Shown here: positions 15,919-24,254 of the stretch, one piece after another
How positions within the stretch are numbered: position 1 is the stretch's first letter
Layout: each line of letters starts with the position of its first letter
DNA from: Corallococcus praedator
GTDB taxonomy: Bacteria > Myxococcota > Myxococcia > Myxococcales > Myxococcaceae
DNA: 41,594 bases
NCBI RefSeq assembly: GCF_003612125.1
Contig: NZ_RAWI01000035.1
Span: 1-41,594, forward strand
Reading direction: 5' to 3'
Program-made: the position numbers and the translations under genes
The notes under the pieces: model-generated
The model's input: the letters and a program-made list of their open reading frames with translations, nothing else
Told to the model about the DNA's origin: nothing
Database searches by the model: none

Positions 15919-18152
15919 GCGAAGTGCCTGAAGGCCGGCGCCGGAAGCTGGCCCGCCTGACGCGGGATGCGGCTCACGAAGTGCGCATGGGCGTGACGCG
16001 GCCCACCGTCCACCTGACACCTGAACCCGTCACGGGAGTGACCGCCGACAGCGGAGGCCCCTTCGAGTGGAACGCCGACGGCGCCGGGGCCCTCGTGGCC
16101 CTCACGGCCGACAGGCAACCGCTGCCCACGGGCTGGACACAGCTCTCCTTCCAGCTCCGCACCGAAGCCCCCGGCGCCGCCTCGCCCGTGCTCGTCGTGG
16201 ACACGGGCGTCGCGGGGGCCGAACAGAGCATCCGGCTGCCGTTGGATGCCCACGGTCGTGCTCGCGCCCTCGTGCGACTTCCAGACGCCGTGCACGCGCT
16301 GCGCCTGGGCCCGGTCAGCCACGCCACGCGCTTCCGCCTCACCGACGTCCGCGCCGTGCGCGTGGGCCGGACGGAGGCCGCGCTGCGCACGACCCTGCCC
16401 CTGGCCCTGCGACTCGTACGGGAGCCCCAGCGCATTCCCCAGGTGGCCCGTCGCTACCTGGGCGCCCTGCGCACCGGGGGACTCCAGGGCGTGGATGGGG
16501 TGCTGGGCCAGAAGTCCCAGGGCAGGCTGTCGCTCGAAAGCTACGACGACTGGGTGGCGCAGTACGACACGCTCACCGACGCGGACCGCGAGTCCCTGCG
16601 CCGCACGGCGGAGGCCCTGCCCTGGAAGCCCCGGGTGTCCGTGGTGATGCCCACCTACAACACGCCGGAGGTCTGGCTCCGGCGGGCCATCGACTCCGTG
16701 CGCGCGCAGCTCTATCCCCACTGGGAGCTGTGCATCGCGGACGACGCCTCCCGCCAGCCCCACGTGCGCGCCGTGCTGGAGGACTGCGCCCAGCGCGATG
16801 CCCGCATCCGCTTCGTCGTCCGGCCCACCAACGGTCACATCTCCGCGGCCTCCAACTCCGCGCTGGCGCTGGCCCAGGGCGAGTTCGTCGCGCTCTTCGA
16901 CCACGACGACGAACTCCCGGAGGACGCACTGCTCCGCGTGGCGGAAGCCCTCAACGCGCACCCCGACGCGGACATCGTCTACAGCGACGAGGACAAGATC
17001 GATCCGCGGGGCCGCCGGTTTGATCCGTACCTCAAGCCCGCGTTCAACCTGGACCTGTTCCGCACCCAGAACCTCATCAGCCACCTGGGCGTCTACCGCA
17101 CGGAGCGCGTGCGCGAGGTGGGCGGCTTCCGCGTCGGCTTCGAAGGCAGTCAGGACCACGACCTGGCCCTGCGCGTGATGGAGCGCACCACGCCCGAACG
17201 CATCCATCACGTCCCGCGCGTGCTCTACCACTGGCGCGCCATCCCCGGCTCCACGGCGCTGCACGCGGGGGAGAAGGACTACGCCAGCATCGCCGCGCGC
17301 AAGGCGCTCCAGGAGCACCTGGACCGCACGGAGCCCGGTGCGCGCATCGAGCCGGGGGCCAATGCCTCACTCCAACGCGTCCGCCATCCGTTGCCCACGC
17401 CCCGGCCCCGGGTGACCGCCATCCTCCAGGCCCGGACCCACGAAGCGGCCACGGCCCGTCTCCACGGATGGCGTGCCTCGGCGCAAGGGTGGGATGTGGA
17501 TTGGCGCGTGGCCTCCGGCGCTCACGAGCAGGCCTCCGCTTCCGCGAACGAGGCCGCGCGCGACGCCACGGGCGAGGTGCTGATCTTCGCCGACGCGGAC
17601 CTGTCCCCGGACAGCGAGGACTGGCTCGCGGAGCTGGTGTCGCAGGCGCTGCGGCCGGAGGTGGGCGCGGTGGGGGCGAAGCTGCTCGCGCCGGACGGCC
17701 GCGTCGAACACGCGGGCTTCGTGTTGGGCATGGGCGCGGACGGGGTCGCGGGCTGTCCGTACCGGGGCCTGCCTCGCGACGGCACCGGACACGTGGGCCG
17801 CGCGGCGGTGCAGCAGCGGGTGTCCGCGGTGAGCGCGGCGTGCCTCGCCGTGCGCCGGAGCAGCTTCGAGGCCGTGGGCGGCTTCGACGCCGGACACCTG
17901 CCCGGTGCCTGGCGCGACGTGGACCTGTGCCTGAGGCTGGCGGCCCGGGGCTTGTGGACGGTCTGGACGCCCCACGCCGAGCTGATGCGACAGCCGCCCG
18001 CGAGGGAGCCGGAGGTGGTCCCGTCCGCTGCCGCCGCCGCATTCAAGGCTCGGTGGAAGGACACTCTCGACAGCGATGCGTTTCACAGCCCCAATCACGC
18101 ACTGGGCACGGAGATGCTGCGCTTCGCGTGGCCTCCCCGCCCGCCGCGCTGA
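15915..18152 (+). CDS. Bimodular GT2 glycosyltransferase with N-terminal beta-rich domain, RfbC/WbgA type
   Basis: 745 residues from ATG 15915. Residues ~25-160 look like a beta-sandwich of unknown function (VHLTPEPVTGVTA, TQLSFQLRTEAPG, HATRFRLTDVRAVRVG). The segment YDDWVAQYDTLTDADRESLR leads into GT2 module 1 (~240-460): VSVVMPTYNTPEVWL, YPHWELCIADDAS, FVALFDHDDELP (DHD at 329-331), IVYSDEDKIDPRG and FEGSQDHDLALRVME. GT2 module 2 (~470-725) contains EVLIFADADLSPDSEDWLAEL and GGFDAGHLPGAWRDVDLCLRLAARG. It is paralogous to the preceding gene over both modules but has a different N-terminal domain. It is likely a cytoplasmic-face enzyme of O-antigen assembly. It ends the chain of overlapping genes that began at wzm. 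Confidence 0.86.
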   Translation: MSEVPEGRRRKLARLTRDAAHEVRMGVTRPTVHLTPEPVTGVTADSGGPFEWNADGAGALVALTADRQPLPTGWTQLSFQLRTEAPGAASPVLVVDTGVAGAEQSIRLPLDAHGRARALVRLPDAVHALRLGPVSHATRFRLTDVRAVRVGRTEAALRTTLPLALRLVREPQRIPQVARRYLGALRTGGLQGVDGVLGQKSQGRLSLESYDDWVAQYDTLTDADRESLRRTAEALPWKPRVSVVMPTYNTPEVWLRRAIDSVRAQLYPHWELCIADDASRQPHVRAVLEDCAQRDARIRFVVRPTNGHISAASNSALALAQGEFVALFDHDDELPEDALLRVAEALNAHPDADIVYSDEDKIDPRGRRFDPYLKPAFNLDLFRTQNLISHLGVYRTERVREVGGFRVGFEGSQDHDLALRVMERTTPERIHHVPRVLYHWRAIPGSTALHAGEKDYASIAARKALQEHLDRTEPGARIEPGANASLQRVRHPLPTPRPRVTAILQARTHEAATARLHGWRASAQGWDVDWRVASGAHEQASASANEAARDATGEVLIFADADLSPDSEDWLAELVSQALRPEVGAVGAKLLAPDGRVEHAGFVLGMGADGVAGCPYRGLPRDGTGHVGRAAVQQRVSAVSAACLAVRRSSFEAVGGFDAGHLPGAWRDVDLCLRLAARGLWTVWTPHAELMRQPPAREPEVVPSAAAAAFKARWKDTLDSDAFHSPNHALGTEMLRFAWPPRPPR

Positions 18153-18335
18153 CGGGCGGAAAGTCCAAACGGCAGGACGGGGACGGGGACGGAGGGGCTG
18201 TCTCCCCCCCTGGAGAGGAGGCGGCCTCCCGGCCTTGACGCTCTCCAGGGCAGATGACATGGAGGGACGTCCATCATCGGGCGGGCGCCTGTTCGAAGCC
18301 CCGCCACCGCGCCAACGCCTGGAGAGGGGGGCGTG

Positions 18336-18350
18336 CCCCGTGTATCGGGG
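18336..18350 (+). other. Short hairpin in leader of the 1199-residue gene
   Basis: CCCCG-TGTAT-CGGGG lies 28-42 bp before the ATG at 18378, in a 225-bp gap with no other gene. A TTGACG at 18235-18240 lacks a convincing -10. It could mask the leader or be chance in GC-rich DNA. Confidence 0.25.
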
Positions 18351-18377
18351 CCAGGCCTTCCTGACGCCAAGAACACC

Positions 18378-21300
18378 ATGCACCCACTGCTCAATCCCCT
18401 GGACCATCCCCTCAGCTTGACGGTGCCGAAGCGGCTTCTGGCCTCCTCCGCGTGGGTTGAACACGTCCCGTTCGCGATGTTCATCATCGACCTCGCGCGT
18501 CCCCGGACGTTCGTGGAGCTGGGGACGCACTCGGGCGTGTCCTATTGCGCGTTCTGCCAGGCCGTGGACACGCTGAAGCTGGAGACGAAGTGCCACGCGG
18601 TGGATACGTGGAAGGGGGATGCGCAAGCGGGCTTCTATGGGTCGGACGTGCTCGCCGACCTGCGCGCGCATCATGATCCGCTGTACGGCGGCTTCTCCCG
18701 CCTCAACGCGATGACCTTCTCCGAGGCGGCGGGCGCCTTCGCGGACGGCTCCATCGACCTGCTCCACATCGACGGCTGCCACACGTACGAGCAGGTGCGA
18801 GCGGACTTCGAGCAGTGGCTGCCCAAGATGAGCCGCTCAGGTGTCATCCTGTTTCACGACACCAACGTCCGGGAGCGCAACTTCGGCGTCTGGCGCTTGT
18901 GGGAAGAGCTGCGGGGGCGCCATCCCTCCTTCGAGTTCGACCACGGTCACGGCCTGGGCGTCCTGGCCGTGGGCCCGGATCAACCCGAGGGCGTGCGCGC
19001 CCTGGTGGAGGCGCGCGGCGAGGAGGCCGCCCGGCTCAAGGCCGCCTTCTTCGCGCTGGGCTCCCGGCTGTCGCTCCAGCTTCAGACCCAGCAGCTGATC
19101 GCGGAGCGGGACCGGCTGAGCCAGGAGCGCGACCAGCTCACCCAGACGCGCGACCAGCTCACCCAGACGCGCGATGAACTCTCCCAGCGCATCGACGCCA
19201 CCACCCGCCGCGCCGAGCAGCTCCAGGCCGACGTGGAGGCCGCCCGGCTCCGGGCCCGCGCGGATGCCATCGCCCTGAGCGCCCGCTCCGCGGAACTCGA
19301 CAAGCTGGAGAAGGCCCAGCGCGTGCTCCAGGTGGAGCTGGACCAGAAGGCGCACCGCGTCTCCGAACTGGATGCCCTGGCGTCCCAGCAGCGCTCGCAG
19401 CTGGCGCACATCAACGGCAGCCTCGGGTGGAAGCTCGTGAACCGCTACTGGGCGGCGCGCGAGCGCGTCCTGCCCCCCGGCACGCTTCGCGGGAAGGTCT
19501 ACCAGCGCGGCAAGCAGACGCTCCACAAGGTCGGCGCGAAGCTGGCGCGGTTGCCCAGGGCGGAGCAGCTCGCGCCCAGCCCCGCCGGGAGCACCGCCGT
19601 GGCCATCGCCCGGGCAGCGCGCCCCCAGCCGTGGACGGTGCCGCTGACGAAGGACTCCCGGTCCAGCATCGGGCGGCGCATCCTCATCATCGCGGAGCTG
19701 TCGCTCCCCCAGTGCAAGCGCTACCGCGTGGACCAGAAGGTGGAGATGTTCCGCCGGCTGGGCAACGAGGTCACCGTGCTGCGCTGGAACGACCACGCCG
19801 AATGCAAGACGGCGCTCCAGTTCCATGGCCTGGTCATCTTCTACCGGGTGCCGGCGTTCCCCGACGTCGTGGAGACGCTCGAAGAGGTGAAGCGTCTGGG
19901 GTTGCCCCACTTCTTCGAAGTCGATGACCTCATCTTCGACGTGGAGGAGTACCGCCGGAACAGCAACGTGCAGGGCCTTCCCAAGAAGGAGCGCGACCTG
20001 CTGCTGGACGGCGCGAAGCTCTATCGCAAGGCGCTCGGCATGTGCGAGCACGCCATCGCGAGCACGCCGACCATCGCGGAGGCCATGCGCAAGGTCGTCA
20101 CCGGCGACGTCTACGTCGTCGAGAACTGCCTGGACGAAGGCATCCTGGCGCTGTCCGAGGAGATGGAGCAGCGCCCGCCGACGGTGGACGCGGGCATGGT
20201 CACCATCGGCTATGGCAGCGGGACCCGGACGCACGACGCCGACTTCGCCGTCGCGTCGGACGCCATCCAGTCCGTGATGGAGCGCTACCCGAACGTGCGC
20301 CTGGCCATCCACGGCTTCCTGGAGCTGCCGGAGGGCTTCGAGCGCTTCTCCGACCGCGTCTTCCGCATTCCCTTCCTGGAGGCGGACGACTACCTGCGCG
20401 CCCTGGCCTCCTGGCAGATCAGCATCGCGCCCCTGGAGAAGACCCTCTTCAACGACGCCAAGAGCAACATCAAGTACATCGAGGCGTCGGTGTTCCGCGT
20501 GCCCACGGTGTGCTCGGGCGCGGGGCCGTTCCGGGAGATCGTCGAGAACGACAGCAACGGCTTCATCGCCACGACGAGCGCGGAGTGGGAGCGCGCGCTG
20601 TCGCGGCTGGTGGAGGACGCGGGCCTGCGCCAGCGGATGGGCGAGGCGGCGTACCGCAGCGTGATGGGCCGCTACCATCCCGCCGTGGTGGCCACCGAGC
20701 GGCTCCAGCCGGTGCTCAAGCACCTGCCTCCGCCGTCTCCCCCGCGCCTCAAGGTGCTGGAGGCGAACATCCTCTTCGCGCCGCTGAGCTTCGGCGGGGC
20801 CACCATCGTCGCGGAGCAGCTGGCGCACCGGCTCCATGACAACGGCTGTGACGTCACCGTCTTCACCGGCATCCTGGAGTCGCCGCTGTCGGCGTACTCG
20901 GTGGTGCGCTACGAGACCGGGGGCCTGCCCGTCATCGCCGCGCAGGTGCCGCACGGTGGCGACCGTGCGCTGGACTACGAGAACCCCCGCATGGGGGAGC
21001 TGTTCACCCAGGTGCTCAAGGCCGTGCGCCCGGACGTGGTGCACTTCCACTCCATCCAGATGCTGAGCGCCTCGCTCGCGACGGCGTGCCGGCAGGAGGG
21101 CATCCCCTACACCATCACCCTGCACGACGCGTGGTGGCTGTGCGAACGGCAGTTCATGGTTCGCGAGGACTCCACCTACTGCAACCAGAAGAGCATCGAC
21201 CTGCGCGTCTGCTCCAAGTGCGTGCCGGACTCGCGCTTCACCTTCAAGCGGACGTTCGCGCTGCGCAAGGTGCTGGATGGCGCGGCCCTGCTGCTCACGC

Positions 21301-21977
21301 CCAGCGAGTTCCAGCGCCAGCTCTACATCGCCAATGGCATCGCCCCGGACCGCATCAAGGTCAACAAGAACGGCGTCATCCTGCCGTCGCGCGAGCGCAC
21401 CCCCCGGCCGGAGAAGACCCCCGTGCGCTTCGCGTACCTGGGCGGCCGCGCGGTGCACAAGGGCTACTTCTGGCTCAAGGACATCCTCGAATCGATGCCC
21501 GAGGACCAGTACGTGCTGAAGATGACCGACATCCAGTTGCGCATGGGCTCCGCCTCCATCGACGCGAAGGAGTGGAAGGTGCCCGGCCGCGTGGAGGTCG
21601 TCCCGCCCTATGATCAGGACGGGCTGGATGCCTTCTTCGAAGGCGTCGACGTGCTGCTCATGCCCTCGCAGTGGAAGGAGAGCTTCGGTCTGGCGGTGCG
21701 GGAGGCCCTGGCCCGGGACGTGTGGGTGCTCGTCACGGCTTCGGGTGGCGTGGTCGAGGACGTCGTCGAAGGCGTCAATGGCAACATCGTGGAGATTGGC
21801 GACCGGGAAGGCTTCCGGCGGGCGCTCCGCGAGCTGCTGACGCATCCGGAGCGGCTTGCCCACCACCGCAATCCGCAGCGCGCCCAGGTGCGAGGCTACG
21901 AGACGCAGGCCACGGAGCTGCGGGACCTGCTCTCCGGAATCGCCCAGGCTCCCGTCCTGAAGCGGTCCGCCAGCTAG
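18378..21977 (+). CDS. Multidomain protein: SAM methyltransferase, coiled coil, two GT-B glycosyltransferase domains
   Basis: 1199 residues from ATG 18378; GTG 18333 would add 15 residues lacking family character. Residues ~30-200 are a class I methyltransferase (FVELGTHSGVSYCAF, AVDTWKGD, DLLHIDGCHTYEQV, GVILFHDTNVRERNFG). Residues ~214-345 form a coiled coil with exact heptads (RDQLTQT). The stretch INGSLGWKLVNRYW is typical of polysaccharide glycosyltransferases after such coils. The first GT-B domain (~432-790) contains FFEVDDLIFD and SNIKYIEASVFRVPTVCSG. The second (~797-1190) is GT4-like: FGGATIVAEQLAHRL, DVVHFHSIQM, TLHDAWWLCERQF, YLGGRAVHKGYFWL and SQWKESFGLAVREALAR. It probably both extends and methylates the O-antigen, possibly as the chain-end modifier recognised by the Wzt C-domain. 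It is the last plus-strand gene before a convergent pair. Confidence 0.88.
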   Translation: MHPLLNPLDHPLSLTVPKRLLASSAWVEHVPFAMFIIDLARPRTFVELGTHSGVSYCAFCQAVDTLKLETKCHAVDTWKGDAQAGFYGSDVLADLRAHHDPLYGGFSRLNAMTFSEAAGAFADGSIDLLHIDGCHTYEQVRADFEQWLPKMSRSGVILFHDTNVRERNFGVWRLWEELRGRHPSFEFDHGHGLGVLAVGPDQPEGVRALVEARGEEAARLKAAFFALGSRLSLQLQTQQLIAERDRLSQERDQLTQTRDQLTQTRDELSQRIDATTRRAEQLQADVEAARLRARADAIALSARSAELDKLEKAQRVLQVELDQKAHRVSELDALASQQRSQLAHINGSLGWKLVNRYWAARERVLPPGTLRGKVYQRGKQTLHKVGAKLARLPRAEQLAPSPAGSTAVAIARAARPQPWTVPLTKDSRSSIGRRILIIAELSLPQCKRYRVDQKVEMFRRLGNEVTVLRWNDHAECKTALQFHGLVIFYRVPAFPDVVETLEEVKRLGLPHFFEVDDLIFDVEEYRRNSNVQGLPKKERDLLLDGAKLYRKALGMCEHAIASTPTIAEAMRKVVTGDVYVVENCLDEGILALSEEMEQRPPTVDAGMVTIGYGSGTRTHDADFAVASDAIQSVMERYPNVRLAIHGFLELPEGFERFSDRVFRIPFLEADDYLRALASWQISIAPLEKTLFNDAKSNIKYIEASVFRVPTVCSGAGPFREIVENDSNGFIATTSAEWERALSRLVEDAGLRQRMGEAAYRSVMGRYHPAVVATERLQPVLKHLPPPSPPRLKVLEANILFAPLSFGGATIVAEQLAHRLHDNGCDVTVFTGILESPLSAYSVVRYETGGLPVIAAQVPHGGDRALDYENPRMGELFTQVLKAVRPDVVHFHSIQMLSASLATACRQEGIPYTITLHDAWWLCERQFMVREDSTYCNQKSIDLRVCSKCVPDSRFTFKRTFALRKVLDGAALLLTPSEFQRQLYIANGIAPDRIKVNKNGVILPSRERTPRPEKTPVRFAYLGGRAVHKGYFWLKDILESMPEDQYVLKMTDIQLRMGSASIDAKEWKVPGRVEVVPPYDQDGLDAFFEGVDVLLMPSQWKESFGLAVREALARDVWVLVTASGGVVEDVVEGVNGNIVEIGDREGFRRALRELLTHPERLAHHRNPQRAQVRGYETQATELRDLLSGIAQAPVLKRSAS
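19110..19193 (+). repeat. In-frame 21-bp tandem repeats encoding coiled-coil heptads
   Basis: Two identical 21-bp units (19131-19151 and 19152-19172, beginning GACCAGCTCACCCAGACG) are flanked by one degenerate unit on each side. They encode RDRLSQE-RDQLTQT-RDQLTQT-RDELSQR. Exact repeats in coding DNA allow coil length to change by slippage in heptad steps without a frameshift. Confidence 0.9.
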
Positions 21978-21991
21978 GCCACGACTCCGGC

Positions 21992-22021
21992 TTCCCTCCC
22001 AAGCTCATACACGGGAGGGAA
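21992..22021. terminator. Hairpin between convergent genes
   Basis: A perfect 9-bp inverted repeat, TTCCCTCCC / GGGAGGGAA, with a 12-nt loop lies 14 bp after the multidomain-protein stop and 46 bp before the stop of the minus-strand gene. There is no U-tract on either strand, but the position fits a bidirectional terminator. Confidence 0.5.
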
Positions 22022-22066
22022 AAGGTCCAGGCAAGCCTTCGAGTCCGTGTACCGGGCCCGCGTCGC

Positions 22067-22513
22067 TCAGGGCTTCTTGCGCTCGGCGGCCAGCTGCTCC
22101 AACTGCTTGTCCACCTCCTGGCGCCACAGGGCCTGCGTGCGCGCCTGGGTCCGCTGGTGCTCGTAGATGAGCGCGAGCGCGTCCAGGATGGACTCGTTGA
22201 ACTCCACCTGCCGCCGCAGCGCTTCGTTGATGAAGGGCTGGAACGCGAGCCGGAAGGCGCGCTTGGCCATCACGAGCGCGGGCCCCACCACGGGACGGTG
22301 GGAGGTGGGCGCGTCGGCGTAGCGACTGTCGCGCTTGCGCCGCGCACCCTCCAGGAAGTGCGGCCAGGCAGCGCTGGAGGCCGGCGCCAGGGTGGCGGTG
22401 AACCTGCTGCGCAGCGCGTCCACCTTCTCCGGCTCGGGGCGCGGCAGCCGGCGCAGGGCTTCGGCCACCGCCTCCGCGGTGGGGTGGGTGCTGATGAGGT
22501 CTTCAGCGCGCAT
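22067..22513 (-). CDS. Small helical protein of polysaccharide loci
   Basis: 148 residues. The N-half (EDLISTHPTAEAVAEALRRL) is helical. The core SHRPVVGPALVMAKRAFRLAFQP leads to RQVEFNESILDALALIYEHQ (RQVEFN at 101-106) and a C-terminal charged coil. Similar SHRPV...FN...L segments occur at the ends of methyltransferases and glycosyltransferases in O-antigen loci, and may be a membrane-surface or oligomerisation module. No catalytic motif is present. The ATG at 22513 overlaps the end of the upstream GT4 gene by 11 nt, so they are translated together. The exact role is unknown. Confidence 0.75.
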   Translation of the reverse strand: MRAEDLISTHPTAEAVAEALRRLPRPEPEKVDALRSRFTATLAPASSAAWPHFLEGARRKRDSRYADAPTSHRPVVGPALVMAKRAFRLAFQPFINEALRRQVEFNESILDALALIYEHQRTQARTQALWRQEVDKQLEQLAAERKKP

Positions 22514-24140
22514 GCGTGCGTCCTCCTGCGTCCAGCTCCCGGGCCAGGTCCCTCGCGAGCGCGTCCACGTCCGTGTCGGGCTTCAGCTCCTTCAGGCGCG
22601 GTCCCAGCAACCGCCGCACCCCCGCGTCCGGCGCGCGGCGGGCCTCCCAGACGCCCCAGGCGTGGGCCTGGACCTGGGCCGCCGTCCGCCGGGCCACTTC
22701 CTCCGCGCCCGCGAACAGCACGGGGCCGGTGGCGCAGCGCACGCCCGTCTCCAGGGAAGAGGACGCGGGCGCATCCGAGCTCGCGGGGGAGGTTGGTTCA
22801 TCCGGGGTGAAGTGCCACACCGGCGTGCCTTCACGTCGCTCCTCACGCGGCGCCAGTTGCAGCGGCATCACCCCGCGCCGCACCGTCCAGAGCCTCGCGC
22901 CGGGCATCCGGTCCACCACCGCGCGCGCCAAGCGGGACATGGGCGCGTCCGGCGCCGTGTCGAAGCCCGGGCACACCACCGTGGCGGCATCCGGCCCGGG
23001 CTTCGCTTGCACCGGAGAGCGGCCCTCCAGGAAGGGGGTCAGGGCCTCGTGCACCCGCCGGGCGACCGTCTGCTGGTCCAGCGGGGCCAGCCGGTCGCGC
23101 TGGGCGGCCACCACCTGCGCGCGCAGGGCCGCGTCGCGCTCCAGCACCGCGAGCAGCCCGGCCACCTCCACGGGGTCGTCCGACAGGGTGGTGAGGCCCG
23201 CGCCGCCCATCGTCTCCGGCACCGCCGCGGCGCCGTACGCCACCACCGGCACCCCCCGGTACATGGCCTCCAGCAGGGGCACGCCGAAGCCCTCGTGGCG
23301 GCTCATGGAGAGGTAGGCGGTCGCGGAGGCGAAGCACGCGGACAGCTGGGATGCGTCCACGCGTCCCAGGAAGACGACGCGCTCGGGGCCCAGCTGCTCG
23401 CGCAGGGCGATCACCGACGCGTCATAGGGCGTGCTGTTGGACAGCGTCCCCGCCACCAGCAGCCGGCTGCGCGGCTGGTACAGGCGCTGGTAGGCGGTGA
23501 AGACGCGCAGCACGTCCTCCAGGCGCTTGCTGGGCACGGTGCGGCCCACGAAGAGGATGTTCGCGCACCCATCCTCCACCTGCGCCCGGAGCGCCGGGTC
23601 CGGCGGCACGTCGAACGCGTTCCAGTCCACCGCGAAGGGCAGCACGGAGGCGTCGCGGTAGCCCGCGGCGGCCAGCTCCTCCGCGCTGAAGTGCGAGTAG
23701 GCCCAGGCGTGCGACACGTGGTCGCGCAGCGCCCGCAGCTCCTCGCGCGCCGCCGTGCAGCCTTGCGCCACGTGGCGGTCCACGCCCTCGAAGAACCGGG
23801 TGGGCGTGACGTTGTGGTACAGCAGCGCCTTGCGCCCCCGCGCCTTGGCGACCAGGGGGACGAGGCGCGACTCGAAGCTGTGGTGGATGAGCAGCGCGCT
23901 GTCGGAGCTGGCATCGCGCGGATAGTCCCGGGCGGGCCGCACCTGGTCGCGGCAGGCCTCGTCCCACTCATTCGCGTAGATTTCCGAGTCGAAGCCCCAG
24001 CCGCGCAGCAGGTCCCGCAGGTAGCGCACCTGATTGCCCACGGCGTCGCCCCAGGCCAGGTGCGACACCAGCTGGTGGACCCTCCCGACACTCCGGGAGG
24101 CGGTCCCTCGCTTGCTGTTCCAGAGGCTCACGTTGGCCAT
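22503..24140 (-). CDS. GT4-family glycosyltransferase with extra C-terminal domain
   Basis: 545 residues from ATG 24140; a GTG at 24158 is an in-frame alternative, and neither has a clear Shine-Dalgarno. GT-B fold: the N-terminal domain has VHQLVSHLAWGDAVGNQ and a LIHHSFESRLVPL acceptor-side segment. The C-terminal Rossmann domain has ANILFVGRTVPSKRLEDVL, then SRHEGFGVPLLEAMYRGVPVVAYG, which holds the E-x7-E motif of retaining GT4 enzymes. After ~400 comes a further ~140-residue part (PVLFAGAEEVARRTAAQ, LGPRLKELKPDTDVDALARDL) that I do not recognise. It probably adds a sugar to the same polysaccharide. It is transcribed divergently from rfbB and overlaps the helical protein gene. Confidence 0.87.
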   Translation of the reverse strand: MANVSLWNSKRGTASRSVGRVHQLVSHLAWGDAVGNQVRYLRDLLRGWGFDSEIYANEWDEACRDQVRPARDYPRDASSDSALLIHHSFESRLVPLVAKARGRKALLYHNVTPTRFFEGVDRHVAQGCTAAREELRALRDHVSHAWAYSHFSAEELAAAGYRDASVLPFAVDWNAFDVPPDPALRAQVEDGCANILFVGRTVPSKRLEDVLRVFTAYQRLYQPRSRLLVAGTLSNSTPYDASVIALREQLGPERVVFLGRVDASQLSACFASATAYLSMSRHEGFGVPLLEAMYRGVPVVAYGAAAVPETMGGAGLTTLSDDPVEVAGLLAVLERDAALRAQVVAAQRDRLAPLDQQTVARRVHEALTPFLEGRSPVQAKPGPDAATVVCPGFDTAPDAPMSRLARAVVDRMPGARLWTVRRGVMPLQLAPREERREGTPVWHFTPDEPTSPASSDAPASSSLETGVRCATGPVLFAGAEEVARRTAAQVQAHAWGVWEARRAPDAGVRRLLGPRLKELKPDTDVDALARDLARELDAGGRTHAR

Positions 24141-24188
24141 GGCGTTTACAACCGGCACGCACCGGGGACAAGTGGGCGCGGCCTTGCC

Positions 24189-24216
24189 TTGACGGGGCTC
24201 CCCTGCCTCCGATACG
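24189..24216 (+). promoter_or_regulatory. Probable promoter of the rfbBDAC operon
   Basis: TTGACG (24189-24194), 16-bp spacer, GATACG (24211-24216), ~40 bp before the rfbB ATG in the divergent intergenic region. The -35 is strong and the -10 partial. Confidence 0.45.
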
Positions 24217-24254
24217 GAGGGCGCTTTCTCCTGCGTCCGAGTGGTGGCTTGTCA

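Noticed and set aside
18235-18260. TTGACG as a promoter for the 1199-residue gene
   Set aside because: No acceptable -10 at 16-18 bp spacing; the best match (TGACAT) is only 14 bp away.
18837-21866. Minus-strand open frame of 1009 codons
   Set aside because: It mirrors the methyltransferase/glycosyltransferase gene and has no recognisable domain or start signal; a shadow frame.
22335-24254. In-frame extension of rfbB upstream by ~640 codons
   Set aside because: The extension is antisense to the GT4 gene; RfbB is complete from ATG 24255, where a promoter and the NAD-binding motif agree.
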